Below, in pieces: positions 42,448 through 53,083 of a DNA stretch of 64,000 nucleotides. The stretch is taken from NCBI RefSeq assembly GCF_035222275.1, contig NC_085882.1, positions 2,549,501 to 2,613,500 of the forward strand, given 5' to 3'. The DNA is from Podospora bellae-mahoneyi. Lineage: Eukaryota > Ascomycota > Sordariomycetes > Sordariales > Podosporaceae. A model generated the notes under the pieces. That model had not been told where the DNA came from and did no database searches. It was given only the letters and a program-made list of their open reading frames with translations. The stretch's first letter is position 1, and the number at the start of each line of letters is the position of its first letter. A program made the position numbers and the translations under genes.

Positions 42448-44246
42448 CTTGCTGGTGGGTGAGGCGCCCGCACCGATTCCAATTAAACTTTACTGTTATT
42501 ATCGTTTATTGTCGTTCAGGCAAGCCGCGGCGGCCTTCGCCAATCATCAGTAACAGGACCGTCCCGCAGACGTCGGCTTGAAGCGATGGGATCAGGCGTG
42601 AGGGCTGTCCGAGGTGAGGGGCTCGTCTGGGGTGTCGCCGGCGCTGTATCGATAAGCTGGGTGAGGTTGCGACAACCACGGACATCACCTTCGGCGTCCG
42701 CCGCAGCGAGGCACACTGTACTGGAGTCGAGGTCTTCTTTCGTCGCGTGTGTCGGTGCTGCTGGGAAATGGGCGAAGGGGGGTTTCCAAGGTGGGTGGAG
42801 ATCTCTTGCAAGACGCAAGCAACGACGGGTTGGATACGAATGGAGTACGAATGGAGGCTGCTGTGGTGCAGGCTTATTTTTTAGCAGTCGTTGGGGGGGG
42901 GGTGAGAGGGGAGGAGGGGGCCAAATGAAAAGACCCCTCGAGCCGCCGTGTGTCTTTGTGTCGTCGAGCTCGGCCGCTCAGGTGCGTTGGTAACTTGGGT
43001 GCTGTCTGCGCCGAGATTGTAGCCCGGCGTGTTCCTGCGGGTTCCTTGCCTTTCAGTGGACTCTGCGGCTGGGCGATCTCACAGCGGATACCGACCCCGG
43101 AGTTTACAATGCGACAACCAAGTGATACCCACCTTGCAACCAAGGCCGAAAGGGAAATGGGAATTCCTTTCAGGTTTCTTGAGGGGGAGCAACTTAGGTA
43201 TGAAGGTAGGCCCTTTTCCAAAAGCTGCTAGTACCAAGGCCCGCCTTAAACTTCCAGCGGTCGGTAGCTATAGCCACGGTCCTATAAATTAAGGAGGGAA
43301 GGCTCCGTGTGAGGCAAAGCTGCTAGGTCCGAGATGTGAGGTTTCGAGATCTCTAATAGAAGCCAGCGGCAGCGGGACAGGTGGAGTGGGAGGAACAAAG
43401 ACACAGCGACCCAGCGCCCCGGGCAGAGACGACGACAGTCTCAGCGGGCTTGCTTTGCCTGCAGGAGGTGAGACGGCTGAACTGCTGGGCCAGCGGGATG
43501 AGAATAGGAAAAAGGTGAGAGAGACTGAGAGAGGCAGCCTTGCGATGTCGAAATCTGAATGCCTGTCTGCCCTGTCTGTGCGAGTGGCCCAGCTACGAAG
43601 TAGAAGAGCCAAGTCCAAGTCCAAGCTCAGGGCTGCCGAGAGGTGGGAACCGAAGTGGATCGTGGTTCCTCACAGCAACTTACAAAACACATACACTATC
43701 AGAAATCATGACTTGCGGCGGGCGGACGGATCCTCATCAGTGGTTCCTGCAGGACTAGACTCATTTTGCTGAGCGATGTGTTGGTCCAAAAGCAACCATC
43801 TTGGCTCCAGCCAACGTTGGGAGTTTCGGGCTTCTCTCTAATCATCGAAGTGCGGGGCACGTGTGATGTCCGTTGTAAACTTGTGAGACGGTTTAAGCTA
43901 ATGTCGAGCTGCCGGTACACCAAGCCAAATGATAAGTGACACGAGCCCGGTAGATACCATCCGGAACATAAACAAACAAACAAACATCAGGAAGGCTTAG
44001 ACATTCGATTGCTCTCCAAGTCAAAATGTGGTGTCGTCATGTCCATGTCGAGAACACCAACATGAACATGAAACAAGATGGTGGTCATAGCTCCCCAAGG
44101 CATGTGGCTTCCGCCCGCCAAGCTTTTCTGATAGAAGGGCCCCTGTTCAGACGACCGACGTCAACACGGACCCAGACCCGTTCACTGCTTTTTGTCACAA
44201 CAAACCTCAGCAAGCACAACACTTGATCGATTCTACCACATCTACC
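42448..44246. promoter_or_regulatory. Divergent region between the arrestin-like and cyclophilin genes
   Basis: A 1.8-kb head-to-head interval without a supported gene. Several 100-130-codon frames overlap in different frames around 42.5-43.8 kb, are low in complexity and lack features, so they are not called. Confidence 0.4.
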
Positions 44247-44820
44247 ATGTCAGTAACGCTCCACACGACTCTTGGGGACCTCAAAATTGAGGTGTTTTGC
44301 GAGGCCGTCCCCAAGACTGCAGAGGTATGTTTTGTCTAATATGTCCTTTGCGCCTTCGCTCCCACTAAACATTTCGTAGAACTTCCTCGCCCTCTGCGCC
44401 TCTAACTATTACATCAACTCTCCCCTCCACCGAATAATTCCGTCCTTCATGTTCCAGACCGGCGCGCCCGCTGTTCCATCACCTCCAGATAACCCGAAGG
44501 GCGGCCGATCGATATACGGGATAACCTTCGAAGACGAGATCCGACCAACACTTAAACACCACGAAAGAGGAGTCGTGAGTATGGCGAATAAAGGGCCTAA
44601 CACCAACGGCAGTCAGTTCTTCATATGTTTCGCCCCCGCGCCACATTTGGACGGGTTGAACACGGTGTTTGGGAAGCTGATTGGAGACGTGAGTCTGGCT
44701 ACCTTGGCCAAGATTGAACAGCTGGAGGTGGACAAGAAGGGCAGACCGGTCAAGAAGGACGGAGAAGAGACACCGAGGATTGAGAGAGTAACGTTACATG
44801 CGAACCCACTGGCCAAGTGA
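44247..44820 (+). CDS. Small cyclophilin, Ppil3/Cyp10 type peptidyl-prolyl isomerase
   Basis: Exons 44247-44324 and 44380-44820 encode 172 aa, about the minimal cyclophilin length. It begins directly with the first beta strand (MSVTLHTTLGDLKIEVF), the mark of the Ppil3/Cyp10 class, which in animals is spliceosome-associated. Catalytic Arg44, Phe49 and Gln52 are present (LHRIIPSFMFQTG). The usual GDPTGTGRGG loop is replaced by the longer, Pro-rich GAPAVPSPPDNPKGG, and the cyclosporin-contact Trp is replaced by His (APHLDGLNTVFG). SMANKGPNTNGSQFFI is intact. The intron (55 nt, phase 0) splits TAE|NFL. The gene is followed by SEN54 on the same strand 604 bp away. Activity is likely but weakened cyclosporin binding is expected (inference). 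Confidence 0.92.
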
Positions 44821-45424
44821 GAAACAGGATAAGAGGTTGGAGCAAACTACAATGCACGACCGGCATCATGTATCTGCCTAGGCATTCTGCCATCTACCCC
44901 CTTCATTTGGCACTAAACTGGGCGCCGGCTGGAGTTGAGTACTATCTCACGCACCAGCTAGCAACCCAAACGGAAAGAGCGCAAAAGTTGAGAGGCGACG
45001 AGAATAAGATGATACCCAAAAACCAAGAAGCAAGACTGGTCAACCAGAAGGCCAGGCAACATAGAGACGCCACATAGAAGCTAGGGGACATTTGACATCT
45101 TGGCTCACGGTTGCATATTCCAAAGACAATAAAAAAGAAGAAAACTTATTCTACCACTTTTGATGCTTTCTGTACAACGGTGTGTGGTCGACTTGCCAAT
45201 AACGGGTTATGCTGGTGGAAATGCGCTGCCTGCCGGGAACCACTCCAGTGTGGGTCATCCACGCCAGAAAGCCTTCTCGCCGCAGATACAAAAATTTAGG
45301 AGTCAACCGTCCATCAACCACAAAACACAGAGCTTGCGACCTAGAGTGAAGATTTCTCTGAATTTAGACGATATCTTGGCCGCAACGAATACTTTACCGG
45401 CGAATCCCACAAAAAGCACACGGA
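44821..45424. other. Region between the small cyclophilin and SEN54
   Basis: About 600 bp holding the cyclophilin 3' flank and the SEN54 upstream region. No other feature is supported. Confidence 0.4.
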
Positions 45425-46948
45425 ATGGCCCTCGACGACGACGATAACCCCGCCCTTGCGGCCCCTCCTCCCACAGCAAACACAACCACCGCGACCCCAG
45501 ACGCCCCAGCTGAAGAAACCGCCGAAGACCTCCTCGAAGACGAAGGCGCCGCAGCACAAGACTTCCGTGTCTTTGCCAGTTTATTCAAAAAGAACACACA
45601 TATTTCCGCGCAGACAATTCGCAAAGGCGAGAAAGACTTCGAGTCCCATGGCACACAACTCCAGGCCGACACCCTCGAGCAGAGTAGAGCTGCTATGCAG
45701 GAGGTTCTAAGTTATACTCGCATTCACAGTGGCGCCAATCTTGTACGTGGTTGGTATTTCCCAGGTTGGTGGGCGGACTATGAGGAGGGTGAGGAATGGC
45801 AGGATTCAAAAGCGGAAGATGGGAAGAAGGAAAGGAAGCCTTTTGGGCACATCAGGGACAGAGTTGTGATTTTGGAGGGGTCCAGCACGTCTACGCAGAA
45901 CCTGGGGAGGGCAGTGACGGGACAGGCGAAGGATAGGCCAGGGAGGGGGAAGGATTGGTTGCTTCCCGAGGAAGCGCTCTATCTGGTAGAGAGAGGGTCC
46001 TTGGATCTGTGGTGGCCCACAAAAGAGTTTGGTGAGATTTTCCCTACACCTCCTGCCGCCCCTGTCGAAGGGGAAGCTCCCCAACCCGAGAACACCGATG
46101 TCGACCCATCAACCCAACCGACGGGCGCCAGCGAAGACGAAGAAGACGAATACGCCGACGGCTTCCCCCTCTCCCTCCAAGCAGCCTACGCCCTCCTCAT
46201 CGGCCTGGACGGCACCCGCGGGAAGATCTCGCTCCAAAAATTTCAGGTCTACTCCAATCTCAAACGCTGCGGCTACAACGTCCTCCGCGCTCCTCCTAAC
46301 CCTTCTAACCCGAATCAGTCCTCCTACCGTCTCAACATCACAATCAAAAACTTCTTTTCCTCCCTCCTCCCCTCTTTCACCCCATCACCGCCCAAATCCG
46401 GTCCCTTGCTCAAACCAGGCCTCTACCGCTCCTACAACCAAATCTTTTCTCAGCTCTCCCTCATCGAAAGGCACATCCCCTCCCCCGTCCTCCCTTTTCC
46501 TCTCCCATCGATAGCACCATATGAGATTCACTTTCTGGTGTGGAAGTCCTCCCAAAAATGGACAAAACTGAGGCATCCAAGCCCGGACTTTTATCTGAGT
46601 GTGGTGGATGCTCAGGAGAGCGAGGTGCCGCAGATGGAGGAGATACTTGGGCTGTTGGAGCAGACGCCTTGGGCGCCGCCGAAGAGGGAGTGGGAGGGGA
46701 ATCATGGGAGGTTGTATGCCAGGTTGAAGAATGGGTGGAGGAATGTTTTGATGGCGGTGGTGGATCATGGGGTTATTAATTATATGAGGTGGGGAGAAGG
46801 GGGGTTTGGGCAGGAGAGGATTTATGAGAGGTTTGATGGGAGGAATGGGAGTTATAGGGGTGGGAAGAGAGGGGGGAGGAATCAAGGACGGGGTGGAAGG
46901 GGTGGGAGAGGTGGTGGGAGAGGAAGGGGGAGGGGGAGGGGGGGATAG
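45425..46948 (+). CDS. SEN54: tRNA-splicing endonuclease subunit Sen54, with C-terminal RGG tail
   Basis: Single exon, 507 aa. Sen54 is a structural subunit of the heterotetrameric endonuclease that removes tRNA introns, pairing with catalytic Sen2. The N-terminal domain is recognisable from about residue 60: HISAQTIRKGEKDFE, then DWLLPEEALYLVERGSLDLW and, after an acidic linker, LSLQAAYALLIG. The C-terminal nuclease-fold half has YEIHFLVWK, FYLSVVDAQ and ILGLLEQTPW. Residues from about 470 to 507 form a basic Gly/Arg tail (RGGRNQGRGGRGGRGGG), which I do not know from yeast or human Sen54. The codons there are GGG/AGG-rich and the nucleotide sequence is nearly pure purine, so a recent simple-repeat expansion is possible. 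The frame runs without interruption to the stop. Confidence 0.9.
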   Translation: MALDDDDNPALAAPPPTANTTTATPDAPAEETAEDLLEDEGAAAQDFRVFASLFKKNTHISAQTIRKGEKDFESHGTQLQADTLEQSRAAMQEVLSYTRIHSGANLVRGWYFPGWWADYEEGEEWQDSKAEDGKKERKPFGHIRDRVVILEGSSTSTQNLGRAVTGQAKDRPGRGKDWLLPEEALYLVERGSLDLWWPTKEFGEIFPTPPAAPVEGEAPQPENTDVDPSTQPTGASEDEEDEYADGFPLSLQAAYALLIGLDGTRGKISLQKFQVYSNLKRCGYNVLRAPPNPSNPNQSSYRLNITIKNFFSSLLPSFTPSPPKSGPLLKPGLYRSYNQIFSQLSLIERHIPSPVLPFPLPSIAPYEIHFLVWKSSQKWTKLRHPSPDFYLSVVDAQESEVPQMEEILGLLEQTPWAPPKREWEGNHGRLYARLKNGWRNVLMAVVDHGVINYMRWGEGGFGQERIYERFDGRNGSYRGGKRGGRNQGRGGRGGRGGGRGRGRGRGG

Positions 46949-49900
46949 ACGGAAGGGTGAAAAGTACTGGTTAGAGCGATGGAGAAATAGATGGATAGAT
47001 CAGTTATGATACCCCAGTTCTACTATGCCTTGTTGACCTTTGCGGCAGTTAGTATGCGGAAAGCCTTTTTTGAAGGGGCGTGAGAGACTGAAGAGCACCT
47101 CAAGGTTTTGAATCAAAGCAATTGGATACTACCCAGGTATTGCTGGTATCCAGAGATACACCAGGGCTAAGCGATTTATGCAGTTTCAAGCCGAGCAAAG
47201 TCTATGTCAACAGCTCTGATGCTCAGCTGTATTCTAAACATGACAGCCCACTAGAGCTGTGTTGCCTTTGAAGCCAACTGCTTCGAGAAAAACAAATGTG
47301 ACACTGAGAACGAGATCCCTATTGACACATTGTTGCACGGCAATCTCATCTCGATATTTGATAGGAAATTTGAAGGTTTCACAACCTAGGTGCACACAAA
47401 CTGCATCAGAGATTGGTAGGTTTGTGCAAAATTAAAGTCTGAGGTTTGCTGAATGCAATGAGAGAGAGGCAATGTAAACGGGGAATGCCTCCGTCAACCA
47501 TTGGGAACGGGAGGGTTGGTGGCGAGATTCTCTTCTGACTCTTCTGGGCAGATGCGGGAGGTAGGTATTCATGTTGGGTGGTAGGTGGCTGGGTTATTGG
47601 TACGAGTCTGAAAGCTGTGAAGGAGTTGGTTTGACTGAGCTGAGTTCTGAGGAAGTAGGATATAGTGTTTCCGGGATTGCGTGGCTCCTGTCTGCCTATC
47701 TTGTTATCTCGATCAGAAGCATTCTATCTTGTTGGACAGGCGGCATGTAAAAGTAGGACCTAGGATAGGCAGCTACTGCAGGTCCCGCTTCTGTCGAATC
47801 ATGGATAGTGACTCGGAAAGGGATCACATGATGGAAAAGTGGCGTGCTTTGTTTTGTCGGACAAGGTGTGTTTTCGGGGTTGGTTGAAATGGATATCTCC
47901 GAGACTGTCGTTGGAAGCGAGTCTAGGTAAGTCAAAGACCAAGAGCTCTCCAAAGATAAGGAAGCCATGATTCTTTGGAAACACCAGCTCTTCGGAAGAT
48001 GGCAAAAAAAAGGACTACATGTTTCTTACGACAACTTTTAGGTGAGACAAATAAAATAGGTAACCTTGAGAAAGCATGGCGTCCCACCCACCTGACGTCT
48101 CGATCTTGGAATTGGTGATTTTAGGCTTTGAGAAGTTGGCTGTAGAGATGACCAATCAGAATAGACTAAGTGGGGCGTGTTCGTTCCCACAATGGGCAAC
48201 AAGTTCGAGACCGCTCCTGCGATAAAAAGCTCTTTCTCTCTCCTTCCAGTTTCATGGCTTCCAGGTTTTTATAATGGTTGATACAGAGGGGCATCAGTCA
48301 AAACTAAGGTCTTGTTTTATCAACATAATACGGTTATTAATTCGTGGCCAGTTGACACGCAAGTGATCAGCATGGTACTAACGGAGAGAGATATCGACGC
48401 TTATCACCACACTCAACTTATTATCCACTTATCGCTTCCTTCCTCGATATTCTTTCGGTCCTACTTGCCTCGGCCCATCACAAGTATCTCCTCTGAGAAA
48501 ACAAATGACCAGTCGCTGAAAAAAAAGGTGCGAGAAGAAGCAAAGCACACATCGCCTTATTTATCTTGTGTCGCCAGAGATGATGAACGCTTTGCATTGG
48601 ATCACACTGATGCAACAGACACCATGTTTCAGATGGTTCAAGCCAACCCCTGCAAAGTTACAGCCCTGCGTGAATACTCAAGTTAGAAGGTGCGAATGCA
48701 GGAAACTGGGCCACTTATGTTCCATTTATCTATTCCCAACAACTCTCCTCCTCTCTGTCTGTCTGTCTCTCTCCTTCTCTCTCGACAAGCATTATTTGAC
48801 AAGAGTCATTTTTTGACAAGTGGCTTTTTGCCAAGAGGGGCCAGACATCGCAAAAGAGATAGATCTGATTGTGAACTTCCATCAATCTGGCATGTGGAAC
48901 TACATCAGAGAGAGCTATTAAAAGTGGGTGGTATGTTTGCTCGACAGTCTCAATCTCACAATGGCAAGACTGGAACTTGGCAACAGCGTAAAAGCTCGCT
49001 TAGTTAGTTTTACTCGATGGAACTCGTGCAATTTGGCTGAAGCCCAGTGTGAATCATCCCGTCATCCATCCTACGCAGGAAGCAGAGCTCGGTACTTGTG
49101 ATATGTACCTTTTTTTTTTTTTCTTTGCGTGAAGTCAGCACCCAGCAACTGAGTGCGAATACACAACACACCCCAGGAATTATTAACCTTGTCTCCCTCG
49201 GTTCAATTCCCACCCACCTTGTTATCTAAATAAATCACCTAGTCTGCCCACCGCACTTTCCCTCTTTTCACCTCTTGCCTCTTTTCTGCGACTTTTTTTT
49301 CTTTTGTCTCCGCTTCAACTTTATCAGATAATCGCTCTCTATCATCAGCAGCAAAGTGTCCCTAACCAAGCGACTTGCGCACCCACGCACTACAGTGAAT
49401 TTCCCGGCCCGAGTCTCGTGTGTTTCTCGGCGCGTCCCAGTGGAAAGAATCCGGACAACAAAAACAACTCGAGCTTAACAAACTTCACTGTTTGTCTCTT
49501 GCGCTCGGCCATCCAAGTAAGTGAAGGGCTCTCTTGTGGATTTGATTGATCGATTCGCAACTAATATCTTGTTATCATCATCAGCTTCATCCTGTCGACT
49601 TGGTCAGCACAAACACATCCACGCGCCAAGCCTTCCCAGCTCAACCGATCCTCTCGACTTGTCGCAAAGTCGGGGATCAGCATCACCTGTTGGGTGTTGC
49701 GACAACAAACTGAAGCTTTACTTTGCTGATTGACGTGAGTATTTCGGTTCTTTTTATCTAGTTGCAATTATCAATGCTTTTGTGCTTCTTTTCGTGTCTC
49801 TTTTCAAATCACGTCATATACGACAAGGTCTTGCATGCGTGTTCACACTTGGTCAAAATGTTTTTTTATTTCATGTAATGGGTTGAGATGTGGCAGCTTT

Positions 49901-50132
49901 TGATGTTTTCCCTCTGGCTCGTCACTTGCTCAGGTCTTTGGTGGGCTTTTGTTCACGAGCTCTGTCTCGTATTATTCATCTTGGATTGCCACCCAGTTGG
50001 ACCTTATCCACCAAGATTCATATTCCGCCATTCGTGTTCGTGCCTAAACATCGCTGACTGACAATCCCCAAAAGACACTGCTACATATCAGCAAATCACA
50101 CAACACCCAGAGCCTTGACTGACTATCTACGG
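46949..50132. other. 3.2-kb gap: SEN54 3' flank and long upstream/leader region of the tandem-domain gene
   Basis: No gene could be supported across 46949-49250. Pyrimidine-rich tracts occur at about 48740-48785 and 49250-49320; the second is a good candidate for the transcription start zone of the gene beginning at 50133. From about 49330 onward the sequence looks like an untranslated leader containing at least one intron (49517-49584). Open frames of up to 124 codons lack ATG starts or features. Confidence 0.4.
49517..49584 (+). other. Probable intron in the 5' leader of the tandem-domain gene
   Basis: The sequence has donor GTAAGTG, branch-like GCAACTAATATC and acceptor CATCATCAG, 68 nt long, all on the strand and at the distance expected for a leader intron. 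A second, longer candidate starts with GTGAGT at about 49735 and may end near 50092, but it is less certain. Confidence 0.45.
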
Positions 50133-53083
50133 ATGTCAGTTGGAACAGACAAGATGGAGACTACCGTCTCTGTGCCTGTTGCGAGAGAAGGTGCCCCAAC
50201 TGCCATGATGGATGAGCCTACATCATTATTGGTTGAACCGCCAAAGCCATCACCCAAGGACGAGACTGTCAAAGATGAAGCGGTTGATGAGTAAGTCGTT
50301 CCTTCTATTTTCTGTGTCGGTAAATGTGATGGAGGGCAATGGCTGTGAGGGGCATGCGACTCGTTCCTGCCAGTTCTTCTATGCACATTTGCTCTCTCAG
50401 CCAGGTTTTCATTTTTTTTCTTCCAACACAGTCTGCGTCGTATGCGCACGGTATCACAGCTTTCGTGGAACATTTTATTAATTGCTCTCTTGCTCCCAAA
50501 ACTTTGCTTATTTTTATCACGCTGACAACAGCCGTCCCAGTGAGATCAAGAAGCCAGAATCGCCCATTGTTGAGACTCCAGTTCAGCAAGAGTCTTTGGA
50601 CAAGTAAGTCATCCACAGAGCCTCAGAAACACACATCAGACCAGTCTCCTCTCTTTCTCTCTGGTCCTCGTGGCCGATCAGATGACGAGTGTCATCGCCA
50701 AAGTCGATCAGCTTCTGGGATACACTTTGGCTATGAGCCACTGACTATGATATTGTTGGTTTCGTCAAGCCTTCGTTGTTGCCATCACAGAGGACTTTGA
50801 GCCCCCTTGAGCACAGACTTCGAGGTCGGAATGTTGAAGTGAGCTCCAACCTGGCTCAAGTCGCTTATGATATCTTATGCTTCGCGTCCCTTGTTGCCTT
50901 GAGCACAATCTACACAATTTGCAGCCCCTTGCCCTCAAAATCCCACTTTTCAGCAATCTCCTACCGTGGTGGCTCAGACAGACAAGTGTTTTGCTGCAGT
51001 CTTTCTCCTCCGGCCACGGCTCTCGAAGAGCAATTCGTTGCCTTTCCTGGTTTGTATACACTCCTTCAAAGCATCTCATGATACAACCTCGATCACATTC
51101 TCATCCTGTCAGTCAGATGTTCTGTTTTTATATGCAGTCAACTAATGTGTCGCTAGACGTACCGATCTGGACGGGGACAATCTCCAAGAGGACGAGCTTC
51201 ACGAAGAGCTCACCCCCCCACCAGATTCTCCAACAGATACTGCTAGTATTGAGGATCATCCTGACGACGCTGCTGAGAACCCTGCCGAAGACACGACAGA
51301 GGACTTGGTTGATGACGATCTTATGAGTGTCGTTTCGAGCCTTCCCGTCGACGAAACTCAGGATCTCATGAGTGTCGATTCGAGCCCTGTCATTCATCAC
51401 CTGGAAGACGAGATCGTCGTTGGCACCAAAGCCAACAGGAAGCTGCCCGTCAACCAGGATAAATCCGATATAGCTGACGTCAACATGGATCCATCTGCGA
51501 TTCTTACCGGCAAGCGCAAGCGGACTTCCACTTACTATGCTGACTCTATCCAAGACGACAGCCCTGGTCCTCACGAAGGTCGTGTCAAAGCCCGGCCTGC
51601 CAAGACTCATGGTTCTGGAGGCGTCAAAGGTGTCATCATTGGATATTGGCGCGATTCTCAGGTCGAAAATGAGGCTGATAAGCATTCCGTGATCGGCTTC
51701 ATTGACTCGAGGGATCGCCTTAGAACCAGAATCCAGACAACTACCCGCGACAAACGTCAGGTTGATCAACGCTACCCGATCCCCCCTGGCCCCGGTGGGA
51801 GTTGGGTCATCTTCGAGAAGATTGTCTTTGAAGACCATCTTGTTGGTCTCAATCATCACATGATCAAGGAGTTTGTCAAGATCCGCGCCGATAATCTTGG
51901 CGAGAACGAGAGCCCCGAGGAGCGCAACATAGCCGACAAAGCAGCTGCCGAGCTCGCGGTTGAGAGAGTCACCACCAACCCTCCCCCCGAAACGGCCAAC
52001 CAACCTCTCATTGCTTACGGCGCTGTGATACCCGATCCTGCCACCCTTCCCAGCCGTCCCGAGTCCAAGAAACGAAAGGTCACAGGATCCTTTACTTCAG
52101 CCCAGCTAGAGCCTGCCCCCCCCCCTCAACAGCCCGCGGAGGCCCTTCCGGGAACCCGGCCAACTCGCATTGTTTTGGGATACTGGAAACAATCCAGTGA
52201 AGATGACCCGATTGAGAAGCACGCGGTTTACGGTATCCTGGGTGCTAATGACATGTTCAGGATCAGGCTTGCGAAGGAGACTCGCGATGGTAGAGTGATC
52301 GCTGATGGCAACTTCCCTAGTGGGCCTGGTGCACTGTGGATTACCTGGGACGCTCTCGAGTTTGAACCTCATCTCAAAGGTCTCTCCCGCCATGAGGTCA
52401 AGGAATATTGCAGGGTTCGCCAGCACCAGCTCGACCAGGGTGAGGCACCTGAGGACCGCGCCCGAAACGAGATACAAGCCGTCCAAGAGGCTCAGAAGCG
52501 TGCTGCTTTGAACATCGCCGCGGGGACCTCCGTCACTAAGAACGATGTTGAGATCTCGATCGAGGGAGCTAATGGCGTCACTCATGGTCTTGCTTCCGGC
52601 TCGCCTGCCTCAAAGACCAACGAGCCTCGTCGTCAAACTGGGCTCCGCGGCCGACACTCACTCCCTAATCCTGAGTTCGGAGTTGCTAACCGCAAGTCAT
52701 CGTCGGCCATCGCCCAGATCGAGAGGACTCATGAGCTCGCCCGTCACGGGATTGAAAAGGTTGAGAAGGCGCAGGCTCGCATTGATCAGCGTGCCAGCAG
52801 CACAGCCACGCCCCGAGAGTCATCGGCCACCCCAGCTAACCGCAGAGAGCTTTTCAGTGAAAACATCTCTCGCTTGAACAACGTTTGGGCCAGTCAAGAG
52901 GCCACACGCATCCGTAACGAGGGCCAAGGCTACGAAGGAGACGTCCTGATGAACGGTACCATCAGGTACGAGCGAAAGCAAACCGGCCCGTTCAAGGGTA
53001 TTCTGGTCAGCCAACCCTTCTTGATCCAGATAGACGGGGAGGATTACGTGGAGTACCGCGTCCTCACGAAGCCGAGCTTCTAG
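50133..53083 (+). CDS. Uncharacterised protein with two tandem ~90-residue repeats
   Basis: Exons 50133-50290, 50532-50603 and 51157-53083 give 718 aa. I do not recognise a named family. The N-terminal ~230 residues are acidic and low in complexity, with a short repeated phrase (DLMSVVSS, DLMSVDSS). Two homologous domains follow. The first is at about 236-325 (GYWRDSQ, DKHSVIGF, RTRIQTTTRD, PPGPGGSW, FEDHLVGLNHH). The second is at about 415-503 (GYWKQSS, EKHAVYGI, RIRLAKETRD, PSGPGALW, FEPHLKGLSRH). Each ends in a charged helix (VKIRADNL, CRVRQHQL). A basic/polar linker with KKRK and a shorter C-terminal module (GTIRYERKQTGPFKGILVSQ) complete the chain. Basic clusters suggest a nuclear location, as inference. 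Intron 2 is 553 nt, very long for this genome, and could hide a small exon. Phases agree for the model given. Confidence 0.7.

Noticed and set aside
42506-43772. Several overlapping 100-130-codon frames between the arrestin-like and cyclophilin genes
   Set aside because: They lie in conflicting frames and strands, are Arg/Pro/Ser-rich shadows, and lack plausible starts.
49200-49210. GGTTCAATTCC, a match to the tRNA B box
   Set aside because: No A box at the right distance, and the flanks do not form the T arm or acceptor stem.
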